From Scatosoma sp045128175 (GTDB taxonomy: Bacteria; Bacillota; Clostridia; Christensenellales; Borkfalkiaceae): 10,707 bases of DNA. Location of the stretch: positions 1-10,707 of the forward strand of contig JBGVRF010000166.1 in the NCBI GenBank assembly GCA_045128175.1, read 5' to 3'. A program made the translations under genes and the position numbers. Shown here piece by piece: positions 1 through 6,869 of this stretch. The notes under the pieces were generated by a model, which was given only the letters and a program-made list of their open reading frames with translations, had not been told where the DNA came from and searched no databases. Numbering within the stretch: the stretch's first letter is position 1; each line of letters starts with the position of its first letter.

Positions 1-112
1 TTCCCTCGTTATTTTGCTATTTTAATTTAAGAAATCACAGATTTGTAAACTGTTTTTTATATACTTTTCAAATATTTTATAAATTTTTTTTTAATTTTCA
101 TAAAAACGGCCG

Positions 113-146
113 AAAAAAGACCGCTTTCACTCGGAAGACGGTCTTT
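113..146 (-). terminator. Rho-independent terminator of the 753-aa lipoprotein gene
   Basis: Read on the minus strand, AAAGACCG and CGGTCTTT (8 bp) pair around a 15-nt loop. A run of T follows directly (A113-A118 on the plus strand). The hairpin begins 13 nt after the stop codon of the upstream gene. An outer GCCG/CGGC pairing can extend it with a small bulge. The remaining 110 bp to the window edge is AT-rich and shows no gene. Confidence 0.8.
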
Positions 147-158
147 CGGCTGTTACGT

Positions 159-2420
159 TCAGTCTTCTTTATTTTCTTCCACGGTTTCCTCCGCAGGCAC
201 TTCCACTTCTTCGGCAACCGGCTCTTCCGCCGCTGCTTCCGTCGTTTCTTCCACAGCAACTTCCGTGGTCTGCTCTTCGTCCGCATAGACGTCGATTGTC
301 TTATCGTCCGTCGTATCGATCTTCTTACGCTTGTACGCGTTTACGGTCTCTTCCGCGCGCGCTGCTTCTTCTTGCTCCTTCTTGTTTTTGTTGACAAGCA
401 GAAGGATCAAAACGACGATCGCCGCCACGATCACCGCGCCGCCGACTGCGATCAGAACGATTGCCCAAACAGGAAGCGTTTCATCCTCTTCTTCCTTTTC
501 CTCTGTGAGCAGAGTGCTTGCCCACGCCTCTTCAATCGCTTCCGCGTCGTCTTCTTTTACAAGACCGACCTGCCCGATGAACGCGCTTTCTTCCTTCAGC
601 TCGGTATCCGCAACGAATTTTTCAAATTCTTCGATCTGATAATCGCTGTACAGATCCTTCACCGCTTCGAACGCTTCCGTCTTACCGGTGCGGAAATAAT
701 ATTTCATCGCCGCCTGCAAAGCGCTGTTGGAGGAATATTCGTCGATATAATCCTGAACCGCGTCATACGCTTCGTTGTTCGCCTTGATCTCTTCCGTCGT
801 ACCCAGCTTCGCTGCGTAGATATAATTATACGACGTCGTACCGAAGGACTGCGCGTTGGAATACAACAGAACGTCGCCTACAAATTCGGGCTTGTACCAA
901 CCGCTGTTCCAATCGATATACGCAACCGTCAAAGGCTTATATTCGTCCGTAACAAGTATAGCGTGATATTCATCTTCGCCGCCCTTGTAATTGATACGCG
1001 AAACGTTGTTGCCGTTCGTACCCGAGCCGTAGTAATACAAATAATCTCCTTCGATCGTCCAAAGGGTAGCCGAGGAAAGGTTATACGCCATTGCGATCGC
1101 CGCCTTTTCACCGTCTACGTTGTTTACCTTGTACAGCGTGTTGCTCGAAAGATAGATATAATTATGCACGCCGTTTTCGATATAGAAGATCGCGGAGGAG
1201 GATGCATTGGTGGTGTTCTGCGCAACGACCGTCAGCTTGTCGCCCGTGTTGCCTTCCACCGAATTGATCGTCTTTGCGTCTGCGTCCGCAAGATAGTAAA
1301 GCTTCGTGCTCTCCGCGTCGGAAGAAGTCTTTACAACTTCCGCCCTCGTGAAGTATACGCCGTCGTTCTGATAGCTTGTGATCGTGTAGTTATAACCGTC
1401 GGGCGTAGCGGGGGTAGAAGTTTTATCGTCGTTGAACTGCGTCCAGTTACCCGCGTTCGCCGCATTCGCACCGATACCGTCAAGCACCAGCTCGCCGAGG
1501 TTTACGTACGGATAGGTCGAATAATCCTTCAAATTATACGGCTCGTCCTCGTTGTTCTTCTTCGCTTCCTCGTTCTGCTTCTTGAGGTATTCCTCGTCGA
1601 AATCGTACGTTCTGCCGCCTGCAACGGTATACGACGCCTTGGACGCGTCTACCGTAGCCGTAGCCGCCGCATTTACGCAATAAAGTTGGTCGTACGAAGC
1701 GGTGGTCGAGTTATCGCTGTCTGCGTCGTAAACGACGGACATCGTGTAATATACGTTGGGATTGGTCGCGTCTTTCGTATCATAGAAGAAGGAAGATTTC
1801 GCGCCGGAAACCAACACCGTCGAGACGTTCGTTTCCGTATTGAAGGATTTCAGCTTGCTGTCCTCCTCGTACAGACAATATACAACGCCGCCCTCTTCCA
1901 CGAAACGGTATTTCGAGGAATTACTGGACAAACGGAAGTAATAATTCTTCATCGTTTCCGAACCGTCGAGCTTCGCACGCTTGAAATCGATCCAGCTGTT
2001 TTCCACTTCACCGCTCATATTCTTATCGGTGGTAGGGGTCGCGTAATAAACGTAATCGCCGTAGATATAAATACCTGCGTCAAAGTTCTGCGCAACGAAC
2101 AGCATAGGCACGACCGTCTTGACGTTTGCATAATTTCCCGACTCGAGATCGGTCTTTGCAATACGCATCAAAGCGCCTTTGACAACTTCGCCGAACTCGT
2201 TGGATACGGTGTAATCTTCCATACCGTTGATGAAATAGACAAAGCCGTCCTTTTCAACAACGAATCCGCCGTTGGATACCGCAGCGTTTTCGGAAGATAC
2301 GTAATCGGTCAGCGTTTCCCCCTTGTAAACTTCCGCGCCGCACCCCGAAAAAGCGAACGCCGCGCCCAGGAAAGTAGCCGCCGCTACGAAACTGAGTATT
2401 TTCTTACCTTTATTCCTCAT
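159..2420 (-). CDS. Large cell-surface lipoprotein with C-terminal membrane helix and acidic cytoplasmic tail
   Basis: This 753-aa protein is not one I recognise by name. Residues 1-27 form a lipoprotein signal peptide: a basic start, a hydrophobic stretch, then FSGC with the lipidated Cys at 27. The long ectodomain carries recurring aromatic strands such as GDYVYYA, GGVVYCLY and GDYLYYYG, spaced like the blades of the DUF5050-type beta-propellers found in Clostridia surface proteins. That fold is an inference. Residues of about 651-676 are a strongly hydrophobic helix, followed by NKNKK (positive-inside stop signal) and a Glu-rich tail of about 77 residues built from EET/AEE-like repeats. 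The protein would therefore be tethered at both ends, with its tail in the cytoplasm. The ATG start is supported by AAGGAG 10 nt upstream, and the gene has its own promoter and terminator, so it is probably monocistronic. A carrier or sensor role is possible but unproven. Confidence 0.85.
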   Translation of the reverse strand: MRNKGKKILSFVAAATFLGAAFAFSGCGAEVYKGETLTDYVSSENAAVSNGGFVVEKDGFVYFINGMEDYTVSNEFGEVVKGALMRIAKTDLESGNYANVKTVVPMLFVAQNFDAGIYIYGDYVYYATPTTDKNMSGEVENSWIDFKRAKLDGSETMKNYYFRLSSNSSKYRFVEEGGVVYCLYEEDSKLKSFNTETNVSTVLVSGAKSSFFYDTKDATNPNVYYTMSVVYDADSDNSTTASYDQLYCVNAAATATVDASKASYTVAGGRTYDFDEEYLKKQNEEAKKNNEDEPYNLKDYSTYPYVNLGELVLDGIGANAANAGNWTQFNDDKTSTPATPDGYNYTITSYQNDGVYFTRAEVVKTSSDAESTKLYYLADADAKTINSVEGNTGDKLTVVAQNTTNASSSAIFYIENGVHNYIYLSSNTLYKVNNVDGEKAAIAMAYNLSSATLWTIEGDYLYYYGSGTNGNNVSRINYKGGEDEYHAILVTDEYKPLTVAYIDWNSGWYKPEFVGDVLLYSNAQSFGTTSYNYIYAAKLGTTEEIKANNEAYDAVQDYIDEYSSNSALQAAMKYYFRTGKTEAFEAVKDLYSDYQIEEFEKFVADTELKEESAFIGQVGLVKEDDAEAIEEAWASTLLTEEKEEEDETLPVWAIVLIAVGGAVIVAAIVVLILLLVNKNKKEQEEAARAEETVNAYKRKKIDTTDDKTIDVYADEEQTTEVAVEETTEAAAEEPVAEEVEVPAEETVEENKED

Positions 2421-2510
2421 GGTATAAAGACTCCTTAATGAAAAATGTTCGTCGGATGTTTGTCCCGTTTTTCAAACTGTACATTATCCGAGCCTACTAA
2501 TGCATACTCT

Positions 2511-2539
2511 ATTATATATCAAATCGTCAATTAAATCAA
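2511..2539 (-). promoter_or_regulatory. Sigma-A type promoter of the 753-aa lipoprotein gene
   Basis: On the minus strand, TTGATT (2539-2534) and TATAAT (2516-2511) are separated by exactly 17 nt. The predicted transcript starts near 2504, giving a leader of roughly 84 nt before the AAGGAG ribosome binding site. A nearby TTGACG lies too close to the -10 box to serve as its -35. Confidence 0.65.
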
Positions 2540-2603
2540 TCGAAAACGCCTTGCTTTTCGTTATTTTAATCGAAAAATTTTATATTTTTGGAGGTTTTTG
2601 TTC

Positions 2604-2849
2604 ATGGAAGCGTTTGGATTGTTGAATTTTTTAAAAAACGTCCTCCTTTCCACCGCCCCCGCGCCCTTGCAAACGGAGGAAGACCGATCTGCCACTCCGC
2701 CGCCGACGCCTGCCGCGACGAACACGGAAACGTCGCCACGCATAGAGTCACAAAAAGAAACCGCTCCTGCGCAGACGGATAAAGAGAATGTGTTTTTACA
2801 ATTTATGGCGGCGCACGACGCACGCGCGAAACGGACCAAAAAGCAATGA
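2604..2849 (+). CDS. Small 81-aa protein with hydrophobic N-terminus, Pro/Thr linker and basic C-terminal helix
   Basis: I do not recognise this protein. It starts MEAFGLLNFLKNVLLS, a short hydrophobic or amphipathic helix. A low-complexity Pro/Ala/Thr/Glu linker follows (about residues 17-59), then a C-terminal segment FLQFMAAHDARAKRTKK that looks like a basic helix suited to binding a partner or nucleic acid. GGAGG sits 9 nt before the ATG at 2604, which favours this start over the TTG six bases upstream. It is transcribed away from the 753-aa lipoprotein gene. The 180-bp gap between them holds that gene's promoter, but I could not identify a convincing promoter for this one. Two structured ends joined by a disordered linker, together with a good ribosome binding site, argue that it is real. 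Its function is unknown. Confidence 0.65.
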   Translation: MEAFGLLNFLKNVLLSTAPAPLQTEEDRSATPPPTPAATNTETSPRIESQKETAPAQTDKENVFLQFMAAHDARAKRTKKQ

Positions 2850-2873
2850 GAAAGGCAGCACGCTGCCTTTCTC
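2848..2873. terminator. Hairpin shared by convergent genes
   Basis: GAGAAAGGCAG and CTGCCTTTCTC form a perfect 11-bp stem around a CACG loop. The left arm starts inside the TGA stop of the 81-aa gene. No T-run follows on the plus strand. On the minus strand a weak GCTTTTTGG follows, so termination of the 2910-3449 lipoprotein transcript is the better-supported role. Confidence 0.55.
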
Positions 2874-2909
2874 GACTCGATTCGATCGGTTATTTCGGTG
2901 AAATTTCCA

Positions 2910-3449
2910 TCATTTTACATATTCGAATTCCACCGTCGTGATATCCAACCTATCCATTTTAACGACAAGACTCTTGCATTGTGGCGCGGACGCGTCACCG
3001 CGCGCCACGCAACCGCTTTGGCTTTGGATCGTAAATTGGATTTTCAGCGCGTTGTTTTCGTCAACGCTTACGTCCTTCAAAACTCTTGCCCTGCCGTAAA
3101 TATCGGTGTACAAATGCACCAAAACCATTTCTTTTTCGAAATCGGTTTTGGGAAAAGCGGCGAAAATCTCTTCCAGCGTCGCTTGATCCTTTATCGCGTA
3201 CGTTCTCGTTTTTGGTGACGTTTCGTCGTATAACCACTCCTCCGACCAATCGTCTTGTTCGGGGTCGTAAGCATCGTTATGATAATACGCGCCGTACGTC
3301 CTGTTCTCCTCTAAAAATGCTTGACGAAAGGACACGCCGCTATCCACGATCCGCGCGTTATATCGCACGCAACCGGTCGCCAAAAATGTCATGAATATAC
3401 ACAACGCCGCCGCAAAAAATTTTACGATCGATTTTTTTGTTTTCATCAT
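2910..3449 (-). CDS. Small lipoprotein, third gene of the sigma/beta-propeller unit
   Basis: This 179-aa protein begins with a basic, hydrophobic signal peptide ending in LATGC, with the lipidated Cys at 27. The mature part is about 150 residues. It contains a stretch typical of small secreted alpha/beta lipoproteins (ATLEEIFAAFP, then KEMVLVHLYT) and two further cysteines around residue 147 and beyond that could form a disulfide. The arrangement faintly recalls PrcB-like lipoproteins, but I would not assign that family. GGGAGG lies 5 nt before the first of two adjacent ATGs, which supports this start. It begins 43 nt after the beta-propeller gene with no terminator between them, so it is probably co-transcribed with the sigma factor and propeller genes. 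A role in the same envelope response is an inference. Confidence 0.8.
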   Translation of the reverse strand: MMKTKKSIVKFFAAALCIFMTFLATGCVRYNARIVDSGVSFRQAFLEENRTYGAYYHNDAYDPEQDDWSEEWLYDETSPKTRTYAIKDQATLEEIFAAFPKTDFEKEMVLVHLYTDIYGRARVLKDVSVDENNALKIQFTIQSQSGCVARGDASAPQCKSLVVKMDRLDITTVEFEYVK

Positions 3450-3492
3450 TTTATCCTCCCATTCGTTTTTAAGAAAGAGTTAAGCTTTGACC

Positions 3493-5424
3493 TCACTCTC
3501 CGTCGGGGAATACGTTTTCCACAGCAAAACCGTCAAAAGTAGTATCGCTGAACATATACAACCAACCGTCGATATACGCCGCGCGTATATTGTCGAGATC
3601 GCCTCCTAACGGCGTTACGACAAGCTCCGTCAATTGATATCCGTCGAACAGAAGCAAGCAATACCCTTCTTGCCAGCCCGAGCCGTATTGATAACCATCG
3701 CCCTCATAATACGTAAACGCGCCGAATCCGATCAGTCCGTTTTCGCGGTCGATCAGCCATGCCTTGTACTTCTCGGAAACATCCCCGTCCACCGTGTACA
3801 CGCACACCGTTTCCACGCCCGTTTCCGTCTCTTCGTATATCTCGATCTTAGGCGTTCCCCGATCCATATATCCCATGCCGAGCAACGTACCGTCCGTAAA
3901 ATCGACCAACGAGAAAGAATACCCGTCCACGATCCCCGAATCCACCGAAGTGATATTCGTCGGATCGGACAGATCGAATGCAAACACGGGATCGGTCATC
4001 GTCACCACCACCGCCGTGCAGACGTACGCCTTATTCCCGTCGAAACGGACGGATTCCACCGTTTCGCCCTCGGGCGCGAATTTTTCCTTCTTGCCCACGA
4101 CCGAAAAATCGTCCAATGAAACGCAATAAAGGTTTGCGTTCTTGCTCTCGCGCAACAACTGCGGCATTTCGTCGTTCCACGACATATAGCTATACGTCGT
4201 CACCACACGCAACATATTGTCGTATTCGTCCATGCTATACTGATTTTTCACACTGCCTTCAACGGTAAACGAGCCCCTATACTCCAACCCCTCCCCCTCG
4301 AAAGACACGCAGGAGATATCCGTCAAAGCAAGCGTTTCATAGCTACCGTTTTCCGGCTCGTTTCGCTGTGTGTAGCCGTAGGTCAGATAGATATTATTCT
4401 CGGACACGTACACTTCTTCCGAATAGGATAAAAACGCCGTACAATCGGTCGTTTGCAAGGTCTTTTCGTCGATCTCGCATACGACGGTATATTTCGCCGA
4501 GCTCGCGTTTTCGGGGCAAACGATATCCTCTGCCGCCACGCTTTGCATTTCGCCGTAGCCGCCGTACTGCGGCAAATAATTCTTTTCGTCCGAGAAATCG
4601 AGCCGCCCGTCCGCCGAGGTTTTCACGCGAAAATCGTTGACGAGCAGTAGCTTTCCGTCCGCCATACGCGAGGACACGTACAAGCCCGAAAGATAGGTCC
4701 TGTCCACGAGCTTGATATCCGTAAGCTCGGACACGTCCAGACCGATCACCTCCGTGCAGGTCTTAACGTCCTTTCCCTCCGCGCTCTCGTAAACGTACGA
4801 GGAGCGAATGACCGTCACCCGAGTCCCATCCTGCGACAGGTACATCTCCGCCGACGAATTGACCGACAACGTATTTTCCGCCTGTGGAATCGCATATTTC
4901 GCGACCAATCGCGAATCCTCCCGTTCGATCGAATACACCCGCAGCAAGTCGTTGGAAAGATAAAAAATATACTTATCCGTGCGTTTGATAAGGTCGCCCT
5001 CGATGACGCCCTGCGTTTGGTTATCCGTCGTTTCCACATACTGACCGTTATTTGCCGTTTGGCTCGAGCCGCCGGACGGCGCCGCCGCCCCGTTGCCCCC
5101 TACGTACATATCCTTCAGCCCACCAAAGACGTTGTTCAGCCCGTTCTTTATCGAAGCCGTCCATTTTTCAAAGTTGTTTTTATATTTCGGCGGCGTAAAG
5201 GTGATCGTATTGAGTTGTTGGATCAGAAAATAATATTCGCTGTCGCTGTATTTTGCGACGGAGGGAGCCTGCGTATTATAGGGCAAAAACAGCGTGAGAT
5301 TGATCGCGACCAGCCCCGCCATCGCGCAGGAGGCGATCGCCGCAGCCGTTACCCGTTTGCTTTTTTGTTCGCCTTTTTTTACCTTTTGCATCACGCTTTC
5401 CGCGCGCTGTTCATAAGTCTTCAT
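3493..5424 (-). CDS. Membrane-anchored beta-propeller protein (Beta_propel family), sigma-factor partner
   Basis: This 643-aa protein has a short basic cytoplasmic N-terminus (1-24), one membrane helix (about 26-48) and a large external domain. A Gly/Ser/Ala-rich linker near 108-125 leads into TDNQTQGVIEGDLIKRTDKY (133-152), followed by YIFYLSN. This matches the entry motif of the Beta_propel family (Pfam PF09826, secreted proteins with a C-terminal propeller distantly related to WD40), in which TNVQVxGVDExDIVKTDGxYIY is usual. The rest is beta-rich throughout, as expected. The start was set at MKTYEQ rather than seven codons upstream because AGAGGGG lies 7 nt before this ATG. The gene overlaps the end of the ECF sigma gene by 14 nt, implying translational coupling. 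The N-terminus shows no HxxxCxxC zinc anti-sigma motif, so if it restrains the sigma factor it does so by another contact. That regulatory role is an inference from gene order. Confidence 0.85.
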   Translation of the reverse strand: MKTYEQRAESVMQKVKKGEQKSKRVTAAAIASCAMAGLVAINLTLFLPYNTQAPSVAKYSDSEYYFLIQQLNTITFTPPKYKNNFEKWTASIKNGLNNVFGGLKDMYVGGNGAAAPSGGSSQTANNGQYVETTDNQTQGVIEGDLIKRTDKYIFYLSNDLLRVYSIEREDSRLVAKYAIPQAENTLSVNSSAEMYLSQDGTRVTVIRSSYVYESAEGKDVKTCTEVIGLDVSELTDIKLVDRTYLSGLYVSSRMADGKLLLVNDFRVKTSADGRLDFSDEKNYLPQYGGYGEMQSVAAEDIVCPENASSAKYTVVCEIDEKTLQTTDCTAFLSYSEEVYVSENNIYLTYGYTQRNEPENGSYETLALTDISCVSFEGEGLEYRGSFTVEGSVKNQYSMDEYDNMLRVVTTYSYMSWNDEMPQLLRESKNANLYCVSLDDFSVVGKKEKFAPEGETVESVRFDGNKAYVCTAVVVTMTDPVFAFDLSDPTNITSVDSGIVDGYSFSLVDFTDGTLLGMGYMDRGTPKIEIYEETETGVETVCVYTVDGDVSEKYKAWLIDRENGLIGFGAFTYYEGDGYQYGSGWQEGYCLLLFDGYQLTELVVTPLGGDLDNIRAAYIDGWLYMFSDTTFDGFAVENVFPDGE

Positions 5425-5968
5425 AAAAGATCCCCTCTTTTTCAAGTAATTCTTTCAAAGCGGTTTTCGCCCGCGCGAGGATATTATACGTCTGCTTTTC
5501 CGTCTTTTTGATGATTTTGCTGATCTCTGCCGGCCGATAATCCTCAAAATACATCAGATACAGCGCCTCTTCATACTGCGTAGGCAGTTGTTGCATACAG
5601 CGGTAAAGACGTTGGTTGCGTTCGTTTTTTGCCGCTTCGCGCTCGGTATCCCCGCCGTCGCAAAGCAGGTTTTCCAGGTCGGAAAGCGGCACTTTGCGTT
5701 TTTTGCGACGGAGATGATCCAGGCTTTTATTTCTTACGATCTTGTACAGATACGCGCGAAAATTTTCGCAGTCGGAAAAAGCCTTACGCCGCAGGATAAG
5801 CGCGGCAAAAGCATCCTCCATAATATCCTCCGCTTCCACGGAATCTTTAACGTAGCAATAGGCGAATCGTATCAGCGGATCGCTATATGTACGCATCAGA
5901 TCCTCCAGCGCGGTCATGTCACCTTGCAAAAATCGGCGGTAGCTACTTGCGCCGGTCATTTCAGTCAT
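5411..5968 (-). CDS. ECF-family RNA polymerase sigma factor
   Basis: This 185-aa protein is the usual length for an extracytoplasmic-function sigma factor, containing only regions 2 and 4. Region 2 spans about residues 18-90: FLQGDMTALEDLMRTYSDPLIRFAY, then DSVEAEDIMEDAFAAL, and FRAYLYKIVRNKSLDHLRRKKRK for -10 recognition. Region 4 spans about 115-180: QLPTQYEEALYLMYFEDYRPAEIS, and the helix-turn-helix KKTEKQTYNILARAKTALKELL for -35 recognition. The ATG is preceded by AGAGGGG at 7 nt. The gene heads a unit with an overlapping membrane-anchored beta-propeller and a lipoprotein, the classic layout for a sigma factor held by a membrane partner and released by an envelope signal. The signal and regulon are not visible here. 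Confidence 0.93.
   Translation of the reverse strand: MTEMTGASSYRRFLQGDMTALEDLMRTYSDPLIRFAYCYVKDSVEAEDIMEDAFAALILRRKAFSDCENFRAYLYKIVRNKSLDHLRRKKRKVPLSDLENLLCDGGDTEREAAKNERNQRLYRCMQQLPTQYEEALYLMYFEDYRPAEISKIIKKTEKQTYNILARAKTALKELLEKEGIFYEDL
5432..5438 (-). promoter_or_regulatory. Ribosome binding site inside the sigma gene that fixes the beta-propeller start
   Basis: AGAGGGG on the minus strand lies within the last codons of the sigma gene, 7 nt before the ATG at 5424-5422. The same AGAGGGG with the same 7-nt spacing precedes the sigma gene's own ATG (5982-5976). This suggests matched translation of the two proteins and decides against the upstream ATG at 5445. Confidence 0.65.
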
Positions 5969-6001
5969 GATCTCACCCCTCTTGTATATATAACGAACAA
6001 G

Positions 6002-6023
6002 AACGCGTTTTTACTCAGTGGTT
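6002..6023 (-). promoter_or_regulatory. Candidate ECF-type (autoregulatory) promoter of the sigma gene
   Basis: On the minus strand, AAAAAAC (ending at 6021) is followed after 15 nt by CGTT (6005-6002). This resembles the AAC-N15/16-CGT pattern of ECF-dependent promoters in Bacillota. Transcription would begin near 5995, leaving a 27-nt leader. The only sigma-A-like -10 nearby (TATATA at about 5991-5986) would start transcription inside the ribosome binding site. The match is short and could be chance. Confidence 0.3.
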
Positions 6024-6062
6024 TTTTGAAAATTTTTCCTGCGCGCTCCACCCACCCACATT

Positions 6063-6356
6063 TGGAAGTCAAGGAACTCAGTTCCTTGTCAGGTTTTAAG
6101 GGCGGAAGCCCTTAACGGGTGTGGGCAGCACCCACGAAAGGAAGCCCCAAGAAAGCAAGGCTTTGCCTTGCCCACGGCGAAGCCGTCAACGCCGAAGGCG
6201 TATCAGCGCAAGCGGAGCTTGCTTTTAAAAGTCCAAAAACAATATGGAGCTCTGCTCCATACCTCGTTAAGGGCTACTCGCCCTTAAAACCTCGCAAGAG
6301 GCAACGCCTCTTGACTCTTGACAAGGTCCAACGGAACGCTGGTTCCTTGACTTCCA
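6063..6356. repeat. Nested-palindrome island: long interrupted inverted repeat filled with short hairpins
   Basis: The two ends are inverted repeats. The 15-bp TGGAAGTCAAGGAAC (6063-6077) matches 6342-6356. CCTTGTC (6084-6090) matches GACAAGG (6320-6326). AGGTTTTAAGGGC (6091-6103) matches 6280-6292. GCCCTTAACG (6108-6117) matches 6265-6274. Each arm is also locally palindromic, with stems at 6070-6088, 6096-6115 and 6271-6285. The interior carries more perfect short hairpins, mostly with 3-nt loops: 6121-6135, 6155-6171, 6174-6186, 6189-6201, 6208-6222 and 6243-6261. Two more sit in the right arm: 6295-6313 (within a 27-nt insertion at 6293-6319 absent from the left arm) and 6333-6346. No convincing protein is encoded. 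ACAT occurs one base outside each end (6058-6061 and 6358-6361) and could be a 4-bp target duplication, but that is weak. It may be a MITE-like or REP-like element or a structured RNA. Confidence 0.75.
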
Positions 6357-6364
6357 GACATGAT

Positions 6365-6391
6365 GCAACGGTACGTTGCCGGAACACCGGC
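6365..6391. repeat. Two further hairpins beside the nested-palindrome island
   Basis: GCAACG-GTA-CGTTGC (6365-6379) and GCCGG-AACA-CCGGC (6378-6391) are perfect hairpins that overlap by two bases. They lie outside the long inverted repeat but have the same short-loop style as the hairpins within it. They sit just past the T-run of the rpsI terminator, so they are unlikely to be part of that terminator. Confidence 0.6.
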
Positions 6392-6394
6392 GGT

Positions 6395-6428
6395 AAAAAA
6401 AAAGAAAACGCGCCAAAAGCACGTTTTC
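6395..6428 (-). terminator. Rho-independent terminator of the rplM-rpsI operon
   Basis: On the minus strand, GAAAACGTGC and GCGCGTTTTC pair over 10 bp (one G-U pair) around a 5-nt TTTTG loop. Nine T follow (A6395-A6403 on the plus strand). It starts 12 nt after the rpsI stop codon. Read on the plus strand, the same hairpin is followed by GATTTTTT, so it could work in both directions. Confidence 0.88.
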
Positions 6429-6440
6429 GATTTTTTGTAA

Positions 6441-6854
6441 TTATCTCTTCGAGAACTGAGGAGCGCGACGAGCTTTCTTCAAGCCGTACTTCTTTCTTTC
6501 CTTCGCGCGAGGATCGCGGGTGAGGAAACCTGCCGCCTTCAAAACGGGACGGCTGTTTTCTTCCGCCTCGAGAAGCGCGCGCGCAACACCAAGACGGATA
6601 GCACCCGCCTGACCGGTGTAACCGCCGCCGATAACGTTTACAAGTACGTCGTACTTGGTCTCTGCTTCTACCGTCACAAGAGGCTGTTTAACGATGTACT
6701 GAAGAGTACCCTGAGGGAAATAATCTTCAAAAGCGCGGTCGTTGATGATGATCGTGCCGTTGCCACCGGGGATCAGGCGAACACGGGCGATAGCCTTCTT
6801 TCTTCTGCCGGTCCCCCAGAATTGAAGCTTCTTTTTCAAATTTGCTTTTGCCAT
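6441..6854 (-). CDS. rpsI: 30S ribosomal protein S9 (uS9)
   Basis: S9 is a 137-aa component of the small ribosomal subunit whose basic C-terminal tail reaches into the decoding region near the P-site tRNA. Diagnostic stretches are FWGTGRRKKAIARVRLIPG near the N-terminus, FPQGTLQYIVKQPL, the central GGGYTGQAGAIRLGVARALL, FLTRDPRAKERKKYGLKKAR and the invariant terminal SKR. The family is usually about 130 residues; the extra length here is a short lysine-rich N-terminal extension (MAKANLKKK). An AAGGAGAGG ribosome binding site precedes the ATG. The gene follows rplM by 15 nt, the near-universal L13-S9 operon order, and ends at a strong terminator. Confidence 0.98.
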   Translation of the reverse strand: MAKANLKKKLQFWGTGRRKKAIARVRLIPGGNGTIIINDRAFEDYFPQGTLQYIVKQPLVTVEAETKYDVLVNVIGGGYTGQAGAIRLGVARALLEAEENSRPVLKAAGFLTRDPRAKERKKYGLKKARRAPQFSKR

Positions 6855-6869
6855 TTTTCAATCCTCTCC

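Noticed and set aside
372..2438. Long open frame on the plus strand opposite the 753-aa lipoprotein gene
   Set aside because: It is rich in Arg, Val and Ile in no domain-like pattern and lacks a ribosome binding site. The minus-strand frame has a signal peptide, membrane helix, promoter and terminator, so this is its antisense shadow.
5424..5445. Upstream ATG adding seven residues to the beta-propeller protein
   Set aside because: Those codons encode the AGAGGGG ribosome binding site for the downstream ATG, and no ribosome binding site serves the upstream one.
6063..6391. CRISPR-like array
   Set aside because: The repeated units are different hairpins of different sequence, not identical direct repeats with regular unique spacers, and no cas genes are present.
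6119..6523. 134-aa plus-strand frame across the hairpin island and into rpsI
   Set aside because: It runs through palindromes, a terminator and the antisense of rpsI. The sequence is explained by structure rather than by coding.
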